NCBI RefSeq assembly: GCF_023159225.1
Contig: NC_063171.1
Location: 38,099,378-38,163,377, forward strand
Direction of reading: 5' to 3'
From: Perognathus longimembris pacificus
Taxonomy: Eukaryota > Chordata > Mammalia > Rodentia > Heteromyidae
DNA length: 64,000 nucleotides
Numbering within the stretch: the stretch's first letter is position 1; each line of letters begins with the position of its first letter. A model generated the notes under the pieces. It did no database searches. It had not been told where the DNA came from and saw only the letters and a program-made list of their open reading frames with translations. The translations under genes were made by a program, and so were the position numbers. Below are positions 24,490 through 35,429 of the stretch, piece by piece.

Positions 24490-24699
24490 GGGCTGGGGAT
24501 ATAGCCTAGTGGCAAGAGTGCCTGCCTCGGATACACGAGGCCCTAGGTTCGATTCCCCAGCACCACATATACAGAAAACGGCCAGAAGCGGCGCTGTGAC
24601 TCAAGCGGCAGAGTGCTAGCCTTGAGTGGGAAGAAGCCAGGGACAGTGCTCAGGCCCTGAGTCCAAGGCCCAGGACTGGCCAAAAAAAAAAAAAAAAAA
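24490..24699 (+). mobile_element. ID-dimer SINE, young copy
   Basis: Near-identical to the copies at 3320 and 33277. Target-site duplication aagaatagagaagaag at 24474-24489, repeated just after the A tail at 24700-24715. Confidence 0.92.
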
Positions 24700-24801
24700 A
24701 AGAATAGAGAAGAAGATAAGTAGGCCAGACGGTTAGAAAGAGATGAAGAAAGAATCTGATCTGGGCTCAGGTAGTGGACCTGACTCTGCTGAGAGCTGAA
24801 G

Positions 24802-27300
24802 ATGGCACTAAATGTATACTCAACATCAGGAACCAGTGATAACCTCAGTAGACATGACTTGCTGGCCTGGATCAATGAATCTCTACAGTTGAATCTGACA
24901 AAGAGTGAACAGTTGTGCTCAGGTGCTGCCTTTTATCACTTTATGGACATGCTATTCCCTGGCTCTATTGCCTTGAAGAAAGTGAAATTCCAAGCTAAGC
25001 TAGAACTTGAATATATCCAGAACTTCAAAATACAACAGGTTTTAGGAGATGGAGTGTTGACAAAATAATTCCCGTGGATAAATTAGTAAAAGGAAAGTTT
25101 CAGGACAATTTTGAATTTGTTCAGTGGTTCAAGAAAATTCTTGATGTGAACTATGATGGAAAAGATGACCCTACAGCTGCCAGACAAGATTAAGAAACTG
25201 TAGTGGCTCCCACCCTTGCTGCCCCAGCTTTGAATAAACCCAAGAAACCTCTTGGCTCTAGCGGTGCAGTTCTACCAAGGTCCCCATTTCAACACAGAGA
25301 ACTACTGCGACTCCTAAGGTTGGCCCGGGGGTGGTGCGAAAGAATCCTGGTGTGGGCAACAGAGATAAGGAAGCAGCCAAATCGATGCGGCAGGAGAGAT
25401 TTCTACTTCAGAAAGCGAAAGAACTTTCAATTGATTTGCCAGGAGAATGAGGGAGGAAAGACCCTGTATTGCAGAGGATTGTAGACATTCTCTATGCCAC
25501 AGATGAAGGCTTTGGGATACCTGATAAAGCGGGCCCACAGGAAGAGCAAGAAGAGTATTAACAGCCTGGACCAGCACATCAACATTGAATTCTCCACTCC
25601 AAAATCATGTGCTTAACTGTAAAATACTCCCTTTTATTTTCTTTGCATAAGCAAAAAGTACCTCTTCTTAAAAGGGAATGTTGCAGAAGTTTCATTCCTT
25701 TTCCAATAAGTTTGAGTTAGGAGCTGATAGCAGAAGCAGTATTAACATCTAGTTGGTTCACCTGGGAACAGAGAGGCTGACCATGGGGCTCAGCGTGTGG
25801 GTACTGGTCACACTGATTGCCCAAGAAGGTGTTTGATGTAACACTGAGGTGGCAGCCTCAGTAGAGACATGTAAAGACTGAATTGAATTTTAAGCTAATG
25901 TGAAATCCTGGCAAAGAATGTTTTAATAAATAAATGCCTTCAGAGTATTTAAAGTATGCTTCCATATTTCAAAATAGAAAATGTAATGTGACAAGGAGAT
26001 ATCATGTGTCTGACTTTGTGTCTGGGAAGGAGGGGCCAGACTTTGGGAACATTTGGAGCCTGCTGCCTCAGGCCTTACAGGACTGCTTGAATCCTCACAG
26101 GCCACATCTTTGGCCCCAAAGTGAAGTCTAAAAAATTGCTCGGTAAGGCCATTTGGTACCATCAGCCAGATGCATCCCTGCTATAACCAAGTGGCATGGT
26201 TGCCTGGGTGAATAGTGTGTTTCAGCCCTGAGATGGTTTGAAGTGAAGACCTAGATTTTCATTGATCAGTATTCTGTTGTTGTTTTTCCAATTATTCTTG
26301 AAATCACTTTGTATTGTGCTTTTTGGGAAATAAGACGTGCCCAGTTTTGTTTTGGTGTTTTTTTTTTTAACCTAACAACTACGTTTGGGAACTTGCCCAC
26401 ATCTCTGGTATTCAAATAGGAGCTGTGTCCCATTTTACTGTGTGTGTTGTTTTTTTAAGTTTATATTGAACATGTTTCTCTTCTCTTCTCCCTTTGTCCA
26501 CTGGGGGCTCCTCTTTGGCTCCTTCAGTTTGCTGCTTCCTGTTGGAAGTCCAACAGGCAGGTACCAATGCTACGTTCTTGCAAGACCTCTAGCACAGGGA
26601 GTGATCATTGATGTCCATCGTTACCTTGAGCTCTCCAAGGCTGGGGTGTTTTCCACATCTGCTCTTCACAGCTCCCCACTGTTATCCGGATGCTCTGCCA
26701 GTGCACTAATCTCTTTGGAGATAAAATTCACTAGTGTGTTAACTAAATGTCAATTTTCTTTTGCAGAAAATACAGTACTGTGTCTGAATTAATTATTAGT
26801 ATTTGAAAGATTTCATTCCTTCTCCCTCATTTGCTTTGCCCATAGCCTAGTCAGTCCCTTTGTTGGGCAGAATTCTGCAAAATGTATTTCACCCATTACT
26901 GAGATAATTCAGTCCCTGATGTGTTTGTATTGATTTGTTTCTGGTGGTAGCTTGTCCTAAACTGTGTGGAGAAATCAAGGTATTTTATGATACAATTGTT
27001 GTGTAGTGCATGCTTTGAGTGGAATTCAGAGGGAAACACAGCTCCATTGACTAACAACACCAAAAATGCAAGTAGCCAGACATTGTTGAAAGGACAGTGG
27101 TGCTGTTTCCCTTTTGTGGCCTTTGAGACTTTGTTGCCCAAAAAGTCCTTTTTATTGGAAACCCATTTTCCACCTGGTATTTCCTAACATGTTTTTTTCT
27201 ACTTTAAACAGTTTTTAAATAGCTGTATATTTCAAGAAAAAATACAAATGTGTGTGTGTTCACCATTGTCATAAATGCTGGATTTAAAAGTACACAGTGA
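24802..27300 (+). pseudogene. MAPRE1: MAPRE1 (EB1) processed pseudogene
   Basis: An intronless copy of the microtubule plus-end protein EB1. The calponin-homology N terminus is recognisable from [19 protein letters not shown] at 24802, and the CDS homology runs to about 25615 (ending near HINIEFSTPKSC). The frame breaks near 25040, where a few codons are lost before the stretch equivalent to [15 protein letters not shown], and again in the linker around 25300, with stops after 25065 and 25481. The CH-domain start, the linker with APALNKPKKP, the coiled-coil (LICQENEG) and the acidic tail (GPQEEQEEY-like) follow in the right order. About 1.7 kb of downstream sequence with an AATAAA at 25926 looks like the mRNA 3' UTR; its end near 27300 is inferred. 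No A tail or target-site duplication identified with certainty. Confidence 0.88.
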
Positions 27301-27405
27301 CATCATAAAAAATGATAAGAAGGACAGATGGGGGTCACATTGCTAAGGAAAGGCTCCCACACTATAATGACAGAAATGAGTTCTGGAGGAAGATTAAGAG
27401 CTAAC

Positions 27406-27849
27406 ATAGAAGCCAGATGCTGATGGCTCACACCTATAATCCTGGCTCTTCAGGAGGTTAAGACCTGAGACTCACAGTTCAAAACCAGTCCAGGTAGGAA
27501 AATCTATGATGAAATTTGTATCTCCAACTAGCCATCAAAAAATCCAGAAGTCAAGCTGTGGCTCAAGAGGGAGAGCACTACCTTGAGTCAGAAAGCTCAG
27601 GGACAGGACTGGGGATATGGCCTAGTGGCAGAGTGCTTGATACGTGAAGCCCTGGATTTGATTCCTCAGCACCACATATATAGAAAAAGCCAGAAGTGGC
27701 ACTGTAACTCAAGTGGTAGAGTACTAGCCTTGAGCAAAAAGAAGCCAGGGACAGTGCTCAGGCCCTGAGTCCACTCCCAGGACTGGCAAAAAAATAAAAA
27801 TAAAAGCTCAGGGACAGCACCCAGACTCTGAGTTCAAGCCTCAGGGCCA
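27406..27849 (+). mobile_element. B1-like/ID composite SINE carrying a nested SINE
   Basis: Outer element: B1-like head (gatgctgatggctcacaccta), ID-like part (aagctgtggctcaagaggga), resuming after the insertion as cacccagactctgagttcaa. Target-site duplication aagagctaac at 27396-27405 and 27850-27859. Confidence 0.88.
27607..27802 (+). mobile_element. ID-dimer SINE nested in a composite SINE
   Basis: Complete ID dimer with a 15-bp perfect target-site duplication aaagctcagggacag (27592-27606 and 27803-27817), made of the outer SINE's own sequence. Confidence 0.92.
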
Positions 27850-28242
27850 AAGAGCTAACTTGGAGCAGTGAGGGAACACAGTACTAGTAAAGACCCAGTA
27901 AATACTGTCTTCCAGGTGAGGAACTAAAAAAAAAAAGGCCCAAATTAACTATGTTTCACAACAAACTGTCTCATTTGTTACTGAAATTCTTTCTTTGATA
28001 AAACAGGCAAGGGATAATTTTGGCCATGATCATCCACTGACTTCCATCGCACACTCTAGTAAAAGTTCTCTCATGTTCATATTTAGACCAGTTCAGAAGA
28101 CATTGTCTGGCATTGACACCCTCTACCCACATTTGTCTGCAGCAACTGATATTCTTCACAAGCTGCACTGTGTAACCTGGTAGCCATGTATTGTCAGCCA
28201 GTGCTTTCAGAATGACAGCCTTCTCCTTGCCATGATGACAGA

Positions 28243-28600
28243 AGGGGAGGGGAGGGGAGGGGAGGGGAGGGGAGGGAAGGGAGAGGAGAGGAGAGGAGCA
28301 GTCTTGAAGGAAAAAGTCAAGGAAGAGCACAAGTCCCTGAGTTCAATCCCCAACACTATACAATAAAGAGAAGGAAAGAGAAAGAAAAGGAAGGAGAGGA
28401 GAGGAGATAAAAAGAGGAGAGAGAGAGAGAGAGAAGAAATGAAAGGAGATAAAAGGAGAGATGATAAAAGGGAAAAGAAGAGAGAGAAGGTAGAAAGAAA
28501 AAAATGGACAAGAAGAGGAGAGGACGGGGGAGAGGGAATGGGAGGAGAGGGAAGAAAGGAATCAGAGACACAAAACAAATTGAGAAATGTTTCTTTCAAA
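28243..28600 (+). repeat. Purine-rich (GGGGA)n and imperfect GGAGA/AAAGG tract
   Basis: About 55 bp of regular GGGGA/GGAGA units, a short unique interval with an ID-like end (28327-28365), then about 200 bp of imperfect purine repeats. Complement frames are repeat translations. Confidence 0.85.
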
Positions 28601-28619
28601 AAAAAAAAAAAGAAAGAAA

Positions 28620-29686
28620 GCTATTGAACCTGCATAAACAAGCTTGGCTGTAAGCACATATCCTTTCTATACCCTGTACCCTCACTCTATTTTATCAATG
28701 CATGGGAGGTCATTAGCATGTAGCTAATTTGATTTAGACAAGAAGAAGAAGACAAATAACACACCCAGGAGCATCATGAAAAGCAGCAGCAGGATCCATG
28801 ACAAAAAAGGGGGGTGGGGATAAGTTAGTTTCCTAGCTGTCCTGAGGCTTCAACGCCAGATGGAGAAAAGAAGAAACCTGCCGACTAGACAGAAAACCTG
28901 GCAGGAGACTCTATGAATAAGATGGTCTTGGGGGCCTTGATTAGTTTCCACATGTTCCTGAGTCAGTAAGGAAGCCCAGCTGTATACGGCTGCATACCCA
29001 CTCCACAGAGACCAGAAACGACAGCTTCCTGCAAGGCCTTGAACAATAGATGGCATTGCATATGCATATTCTGGAGATTTTAAAAATTAGCCGAAAAAAT
29101 AAATTATGGTAGAGTAGCAAACTTCTTGAACTTGGAACACACTTCCTAACACAGGCATTCCTTGGCAAAAGGCACAAGTCTTATCTCTTAAAAAATTTGT
29201 GCACAAACTCTGACCACTTAGGGTAAGCACTAAACTGTGCTGCCAGAGAAAGTCAAAGTGAAGAGCACAAGCAAGGATCTTAAACACCATACCAAACACA
29301 TAGTACAGAGTGTCATTCTATGCAGCACTAGTGCCGGAGACACACCAAACAAACACACAGATCAACAGCACTGATGGAGGGAGATCTCTCTACAATTTAT
29401 AAAATCCACCTTTCAGCAACAAAGACAATACATAAAAATAAAGATGCTACAACTGACTAGAACTTTCTTTCAAGGGTTTGTTATGTAGACAAGAAGTTTT
29501 TCACACATATTGTAGAGCAGTGCTACCTAATACAATTATTTGCATGATGGACAGTCTTCTATTCTGTATTAACTAATGCAGAATTTCATATAACTCACTT
29601 TAATTTAACCTTGGAAAATAAGTCCCCATGTTTGCTATGGTTTGAGTCTAGATGTATTTGGTTGGTTCACAGAATGACACACTAGG
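28620..29686. other. Intergenic DNA, not recognised
   Basis: No gene recognised. 28790-29300 has moderate complexity and could be an old LTR, but I cannot assign it. Confidence 0.3.
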
Positions 29687-29757
29687 GGGCTGGGAATATG
29701 GCCTAGTGGTAGCGTGCTTGCCTTGCATACGTGAAGCCCTGGATTTGATCCCTCAGC

Positions 29758-29801
<44 letters not shown>

Positions 29802-29802
29802 C

Positions 29803-29860
<58 letters not shown>

Positions 29861-29988
29861 AGGCCAGGTGTGGTGCTATGGCTCAAGTGGCAGAGTGCTA
29901 GCCTTGAGCAAAAAAGAAGCCAGGGACAGTGCTCAGGCCCTGAGTTCAAGCCCCAGGACTGGCAAAAAAAAAAAAAAAAAAGAAAGAA
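29687..29988 (+). mobile_element. ID-dimer SINE with internal microsatellite
   Basis: The first ID half (ctgggaatatggcctagtgg) ends at cagcaaca, where (CA)n-(TA)n-(GA)n (29759-29861) has grown in the linker. The second half (ggctcaagtggcagagtgct) follows, with an A tail. Flanking repeats agaatgacacactagg and agaatggcatactagg (two differences) mark the target site. Confidence 0.85.
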
Positions 29989-30114
29989 AGAATGGCATAC
30001 TAGGAACCTCTAAGGGGAGATCATATTGACATCCTTGAGTCACTGGGAATATATACCCACAAAAGATTACAGAACCCAAACGAAACGCTTTCCCTGCCCC
30101 CCCCCACCTGTCTC

Positions 30115-30465
30115 TGCTTCCTCACTCGTGTTGTCAATGGTTCACTCTGAGACACACCCTCATCCTTAACATCTGTCATTCTTGCTAAAGACCCAAAACA
30201 ATGGAACTGCCCAACTTTGGACTAGAAATCCAGAAATGTGAGCCAAATAAACATTTACTCTTTCTAAAGTTACATCTGAGCTACATCATTACAATAATGG
30301 AAAAGAGAATAACAGACAAAATTCATCCTGGCAGTTGGTCCATCCCTCTAACTAGATCTAAAAATATAGAAAGTTCAAAGGAGTAGAATGGAAGGGTCAT
30401 GGGGAGCAAGGTACAGAAAACCTGGGACACTGTAAGTGGGAAGTTTTGGGGCAGGGCTCCAAAGG
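30115..30465. repeat. Duplicated segment, paralogue of 43980-44315
   Basis: Both read gttgtcantggttcactctgag, gacccaaaacaat, gaactgcccaacttt, cagacaaaattcatcctgg and gacactgtaagtgggaagttt in order. In this copy the next sequence jumps into CD1B exon 2, while the other copy continues for about 5.3 kb before reaching CD1B exon 2. Confidence 0.85.
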
Positions 30466-30474
30466 CTTCCCCAA

Positions 30475-30839
30475 TAAATCCAAAGTAGTACGTTCAGAAT
30501 AGCGTCAACAGCTCTGTCACTCCATCAACAGTGAAATTCCCCTAGGACCAAGAATTCAGGAATACGGCAATGACTGACACGGGGTCTCAGCCTTGAATCT
30601 GTGAATCATGAAACTATGAATCAGGAAGCTTCACGCTTCAGCCCCAACTTCCAGAATGGTCAAGACACTGGAGACAGGAGAGCTCCGAGCTTACTGGCCA
30701 AGCTTGCCAGGCTAAGTGCAGCCTGCCTTTACCCAGACCCTCTGCCACAGTGCAGGCTGCCACCACAGAGACTCTTACCATCTTGGCTGTCACCACCTGG
30801 GAAGAGAACAGCCAGCAGCACAAGTGGCAGGAGTAGCAT
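30475..30839 (-). pseudogene. CD1B: CD1B remnant 1: exon 1 plus part of exon 2
   Basis: Exon 1 is 30779-30839, reads MLLLPLVLLAVLFPGG...D and keeps an intact gtaaga donor; it is close to the human CD1B signal peptide. Just downstream, 30475-30590 matches the second half of exon 2 (AVFLNSW...GNFTVDGVTELL), with in-frame stops at the WSK position and in the following helix. The first half of exon 2 and exons 3-6 are missing through deletion, so no protein is possible. Part of the duplicated CD1B-CD1C unit. Confidence 0.9.
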
Positions 30840-31036
30840 CGCCCTGAGAGCACCTCAGGTGCTCAGCAACACTGCTGCTCAGTACTCTGTACAGACTTCC
30901 TGTCTCCCCCACCTGACAAATCGCTCCCTGTGAATTGCATATCACAGAGGAAAATGTCCCCTCCAGGTTTCACTTCCCTCTCTCTTCTTTCTTTGGCTTC
31001 CAGCTTCTCTCCATGTCTCCACTTTCATCAGATGAC

Positions 31037-31141
31037 AGAAGAAGAAGAAGAAGAAGAAGAAGAAGAAGAAGAAGAAGAAGAAGAAGAAGAAGAAGAAGAA
31101 GAAGAAGAAGAAGAAGAAGAAGAAGGAGAAGAAGAAGAAGG
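31037..31141 (+). repeat. (GAA)n microsatellite in unit A
   Basis: About 35 GAA units between tcatcagatgaca and gaaaatccccggtg. The paralogous position at 50396 holds a GGGA array instead. Confidence 0.95.
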
Positions 31142-32321
31142 GAAAAGAAAATCCCCGGTGTGACTCTTCAAGATTCTTAACCTCTCTGAGCCGTGATGAC
31201 ATATCTATAAAATGCAGGGGAATGCGAAACAGCTGCCAGCTTCACCCTGCTGAAACCTGGAAGGATATTTTGGTGTATGCACCCAATTCCTCCTCCATCC
31301 CTCCCACTGCTCTGCCTTCTCTCTTCATGTCATGACGCTTTTCCTACTCTTATCCACATCTCCATTTCCCATTCTATCCCCTTGTCTGGTGTTTCTAATC
31401 CTATGTTCTTGGTTCTGGTTTTCTGTTTTCATTTCTTCTCTTATACTTCATCAAACTGCCCAGAATTTCCCATTAAAACCGTGGAGGTGTGGGGGAGGAA
31501 GACAACTTGCCAAGGTCCTAGTGGCAAAAGTAGAACCAGACAACTGAAAATCCAGAAGAAAAACCTTATTTTCTTTATTTGTTAACCAAACCAAATATAA
31601 AGAAATAAATATGAATCTATGAGCTTGAAACATTTTCATTCCAAAGCATAAAAAATCTTTAATATCCGCAATTTAATCACAGTAGGATGGTGGTTAAAAA
31701 AGTAGATTGGCTCCTGAAAGTTTTTTAAAACAAATTTGTTTAAGTTTGCCACCACTTGTCCACTTAAGTCTGGGCCTGTTCCTCCTCCTTTTCATGGGAT
31801 ACATTGTTTATACAACTTCTGCTGTGCTTCTAGTCTTGTGGGGATGTATTTCCTTGTTGCAAATTCAAATGTAGTTCTTTTGTTTTATTTAAGCATATGT
31901 ATCAATGGCCTTCAAACTCACCTCCAGCTTTCAGTATTTCTGGCTCCAAGAGGGAGAGGACTGAGCCACCTGTTTCCACACAAGATGACAGATGCAGGCC
32001 ATTTACTCAGTGTTAACTTGAGAGCAGACCATTGGCTGTGGGGGACGGAGCCACCTGTTGAAGCTGATCTGACTTTGGATCTTCTCCAGGAAAGGAAAAC
32101 ATTATTCTCTCCAGTGTTCAGCTGGGTTGTGTTTTCCTTGGCAACACAAGAACCAGGATACACTGGACAGAAATATTCAAAATATTCATGGTGGCTGGCA
32201 TGATGAGGATCTTTTCCCTCTTTCTTGTAGTTGGATCTCTCTCTCATATTGGTAGCAGGTATGCCATGTTCTGTTCCACAATACCCTTCAATAATGATTA
32301 ACCATAGGATGCTTTTCTTTT

Positions 32322-32548
32322 GTCACTTGTGGAGCTTGAACTCAGGGCCAGGGCACTATCCCTAAGACCTTTTGCTCAAGGATGGCACTCTAACACTTTG
32401 ACCACAGCTCCAATTCCAGTTCTCTGGTGGCTATTGAACCTAGGAGTCTCATAGACTTTCTTATTCAGGCAGGCAATGAACCCCAGTACTCAAATCTCAG
32501 TCTCCTGAATAGCTAGGATTCGACCTGTGAGCCACTAGAGCCTAGCCC
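32322..32548 (-). mobile_element. B1-like/ID composite SINE, antisense
   Basis: Reads gtggagcttgaactcagggc to ctgtgagccactagagcct. A related, more diverged SINE is at the same place in the other copy (52463-52683), so it predates the duplication. Confidence 0.8.
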
Positions 32549-32679
32549 ATGGGATCCTTTGAGGGTCATGATTATCTTGTAGACAGGAACAAATGTGCAT
32601 CACTCAATGTATACTGTATTTGTGATTACCTCGCTTATTTCCCCCATTTAGTCCTGCCTACCTACACAGAGAAATATGC

Positions 32680-33206
32680 TGAAGAGCCACACTTTGAAGT
32701 CAGGCCCCACTTTACCACGCGAACCCCACTTTACCATGTGAACCTGAGATAAGCAGGCCCTGTGAAGCCCAGGACAAACTTATTAGGGCCCAGCCGGTCA
32801 AGAACTCTAACCGCTGGGGATGCTTAACTCTAACTGCCCCCAGAATGTCTTGAGCCCTGTGCCTTGAGCCCTGAGCCAATCAGATTTGTACCTGTGTCCT
32901 AATCTTGCTTGCTTGAACACCTGATTGCTGTAACTTTGCTTTCTTTTTGTCTTGCTTGAACACCGGATGGCTGTAACTTTGTTTTTTGTCTTTGCTTGAA
33001 CACCTGATGGCTGTAACTTTGTTTTTTGCCTTTATAAGCCCTGTGCAATCGCAGCTCGGGGCTTCCTCCTAACCTCTGCTGTGTCTGTGGGTAGGACAAA
33101 GCCCAAGTTGCAGCTTGCCTGAATAAAGTCTTGCCTTGCTTTTGCACTTTGGAACGTCTGAGTCTCGGTGGCCTTCTTGGTGGTCGTTTTGCGACTTGGC
33201 ATAACA
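32680..33206 (+). mobile_element. Solo LTR of an endogenous retrovirus, 527 bp
   Basis: Starts TG (tgaagagccaca), ends CA (ggcataaca) and is flanked by the 4-bp repeat atgc (32676-32679, 33207-33210). The empty site survives in the paralogous copy at about 52811 (aaacatgcatctgaat). Inside are three tandem units of about 40 bp (tgcttgaacacc.gat.gctgtaactttg) at about 32905-33028, a TATA-like tttataagccc at 33029, and an AATAAA at 33122. The 4-bp duplication fits a class I (gamma-type) element. No internal viral sequence remains. Confidence 0.92.
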
Positions 33207-33276
33207 ATGCATCTGAATTAACCTACAGTAACAGACTGGGATGTATATAAGGTTGTTTATTAAAACTGATTTAATT

Positions 33277-33480
33277 GGGGCTGGGGATATAGCCTAGTGG
33301 CAAGAGTGCCTGCCTCGGATACACGAGGCCCTAGGTTCGATTCCCCAGCACCACATATACAGAAAACGGCCAGAAGCGGCGCTGTGGCTCAAGTGGCAGA
33401 GTGCTAGCCTTGAGCGGGAAGAAGCCAGGGACAGTGCTCAGGCCCTGAGTCCAAGGCCCAGGACTGGCCCAAAAAAAAAA
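33277..33480 (+). mobile_element. ID-dimer SINE, young copy
   Basis: Same subfamily as the copies at 4393 and 24490. Target-site duplication aaaactgattta at about 33262-33273 and 33481-33492. Absent from the paralogous site near 52860. Confidence 0.9.
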
Positions 33481-33499
33481 AAAACTGATTTAAAAAAAT

Positions 33500-34124
33500 A
33501 AAAAGGAGACGTGCGCAGACATTCTCCCGGACACGTCTGATTGTCCTCTGGTGAGGAGGGGCTGGGTGCGGGCGGTCCATCGACCCTTCTCCTTTCTTGG
33601 CCCGCCCCAGTTGGGGCAAGCTTCCCCATCTCTCCCGAAGGTCAGGAGAATGCTGGGGGCTAAAGTCCCCGACACCAGCCCAACGTGGGGCATGAGGAAG
33701 CATAGGTTTAAAAGTGAAGCTATCAGCGAGCCAAGTCAGCGAGTTCCAAGAGGTAAGGGTATCCCCAGAAAAGATGGGGCAATCTCAAACACAGCAAGAT
33801 GATCTGGCACTTAGGGTGCTGAGGTTCATGCTTCAAAGCATAGGTTTAGACATCTCAGACTCCCAGGCCAAAATGGTCTGGGAGACCTTGACGCGCGCCG
33901 CGCCCTGGCTGGTGGCCGCCAATCTTTTCAACTGGGCTACTTGGGAACCCGTCCCCTCTCAGAGTTTACCCGACCCTATCCCCCCTCAAGGCCTGTTTCT
34001 CCCCAGGCCCCCCCAACGCCTGGAGACAGTAAAGGCCCTTTTAAGATTCTCGCTCCTCACCATTCTTGGATGGAGAGGAGACAGCCCCCTGGCTGCCCAG
34101 GAGGAGAAGGGCTTATTTGCTTAA
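33500..34124 (+). mobile_element. Class II endogenous retrovirus, 5' fragment
   Basis: GC-rich sequence unlike its surroundings. 33500-33672 looks like an LTR end. 33675-33691 (cccaacgtggggc core) matches a tRNA-Lys(1,2) primer-binding site with a degraded left end. After a leader of about 80 bp, a gag-like frame starts at 33774. Pol and env were not found downstream, so the copy is truncated and cannot function. Confidence 0.75.
33774..34124 (+). pseudogene. Truncated retroviral gag (matrix N terminus)
   Basis: A 116-codon frame beginning MGQ, so Gly2 could be a myristoylation site as in retroviral matrix proteins. A helical region with an APWL motif (about residues 43-46) and a following tryptophan (NWATW) resembles beta-type matrix domains, then a proline-rich stretch. 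It ends at TAA 34122, far short of a full gag. An in-frame ATG lies 20 codons upstream (33714), but the MGQ start fits the family better. The assignment comes from motif resemblance plus the nearby Lys-type primer-binding site. Confidence 0.7.
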
Positions 34125-34840
34125 CATCTGCTTTAAAGGTTTTCTGTTCTTATTGATGTTTGCTAAGTTTGGAGGTTCAGTTAAATTCTGCTTGTTGTTG
34201 GCTAAATCCTAAGTTTTCCCTAGCATTGACCTCGTGGTGTACAATAGAATGGATTTTAGCAAGCGCCTCCCACCCATGCCCCAGGTAATGGGCATGCCAA
34301 ATTCCTGGAGGCTGGGCAGGGATATGGAGACTCCAGCTCCAGGTAACCCTGCCCCCCACCCTAAAGTCTGCAACTATGGCCTTACAATTCAATGTATCTT
34401 GCAATTCAAATGTGCCTTGCAACTCAAATGCTGGAAGGCGAAGGTGTCTTGCTCTGAGCCTGCTTAGGCTCTGACCAGCTCCACCACCATTGTGTCTGTG
34501 TTCTGTTCATATCTTGTCTTCCATCTCCTGGACCTTCTCTGGTCATAACATCCCACTTCAGCCCCCATTGGAGCTGAACTGGTTTCTCAAAATGTGGCTT
34601 CTTCATTTCCTCACTGGATAATCTGTGAAAATTTTTGTTTGCTGAAAAAGTTTTTGTTTTCTAACTGACCTCGTGGTTCTAAAATATGGGCAAAAGAATA
34701 TCATTTTGCCACTGGAATTCCAGAAAACTTACATGGCCAATTAAAAAAAAAAATTTTCTAAGCGTGCCCCAAAGCTTGTGCACAACTGTCTGTCTGTCTG
34801 TCTGTTGGTAAAACATGTAAAAACTAGCATCATGGTTTTA
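34125..34840. other. Sequence between gag fragment and SINE, not recognised
   Basis: Lies inside the block that interrupts unit A (about 33275-36010) and may be degraded retroviral DNA, but no protein motif is visible. A short (CTGT)n lies at 34786-34805. Confidence 0.35.
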
Positions 34841-34852
34841 AAATTACTTGCC

Positions 34853-35066
34853 TTTTTTTTTTTTTTTTTTTTTAGACAGTCCTGGGCCTTGGATTCAGGG
34901 CTTGAGCACTGACCCTGGCTTCTTTTTGCTCAAAACTAGCACTCTGCCACTTGAGCCACAGCGCCACTTCTGGCCATTTTCTATATACGTGGTGCTGGGG
35001 AATCGAACCTAGGGCTTCAGGTATGGGAGGCAAGCACTCTTGCCACTAGGCCATATACCCAGCCCC
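34853..35066 (-). mobile_element. ID-dimer SINE, antisense
   Basis: Poly-T first, then agtcctgggccttggattca through to ggccatatacccagcccc. Target-site duplication aaaattacttgcc on both sides (from 34840 and from 35067). Confidence 0.9.
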
Positions 35067-35417
35067 AAAAATTACTTGCCTTTTTAACTACTATTTTAAC
35101 TTACTTTAAGTCTTATGTTAAACTGATCTTTGCAGCCTGTGGTTGGGGTCACAGTAAACAGCCTGGAGCCAATCCTGACTCTTATCACCAGACTCCAAGA
35201 CAATCTATCTACTTGTCCATTTTTCTCTCCTGTGCTCTCATAAACTCTATAGGATCAAGGGACCAGAGTCATTTTGGAACAAGTGCACAAATGTGGCTAC
35301 TAAGCTCGATTTTCCTAATCCAGGATTGATATTTGCTTTATACGATGCAGGTCGACATGTGTGCTAGCTGCGTAGACTGTGGCAGTCCGTGAAGCTGCCT
35401 CCACAGTCTGCTCCCAA
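35067..35417. other. Interval between two SINEs, not recognised
   Basis: No gene recognised. Part of the same insertion block; might be retroviral in origin. Confidence 0.3.
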
Positions 35418-35429
35418 ACTAATATCTTT

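Larger units (their letters stand above)
30628..32679. repeat. Duplicated CD1B 5' flank (unit A)
   Basis: Collinear with 49973-52815: ccccaacttccagaatggtc, ggtttcacttccctctctct, ccccggtgtgactcttcaa and ccagacaactgaaaatccag occur in both. Unit A lacks about 0.8 kb present at roughly 51040-51860. Long open frames here recur in the other copy because the DNA is duplicated, not because they are genes. Confidence 0.88.

Noticed and set aside
24543..24875. Minus-strand 110-codon frame over the start of the MAPRE1 copy
   Set aside because: It runs through an ID SINE and the antisense of the pseudogene; no independent support.
28725..28800. Minus-strand hydrophobic stretch resembling a transmembrane segment (possible CD1 exon 5 or viral env end)
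   Set aside because: No splice acceptor in the CD1 phase, no neighbouring CD1 exon and a stop soon after; probably due to CTG/TTC runs.
32905..33028. Regular repeats considered as a CRISPR-like array
   Set aside because: Three adjacent near-identical units without unique spacers, inside an LTR of a mammalian genome.
32899..33207. Minus-strand 102-codon frame
   Set aside because: Antisense translation of the LTR tandem repeats; periodic Gln/Lys-rich peptide only.
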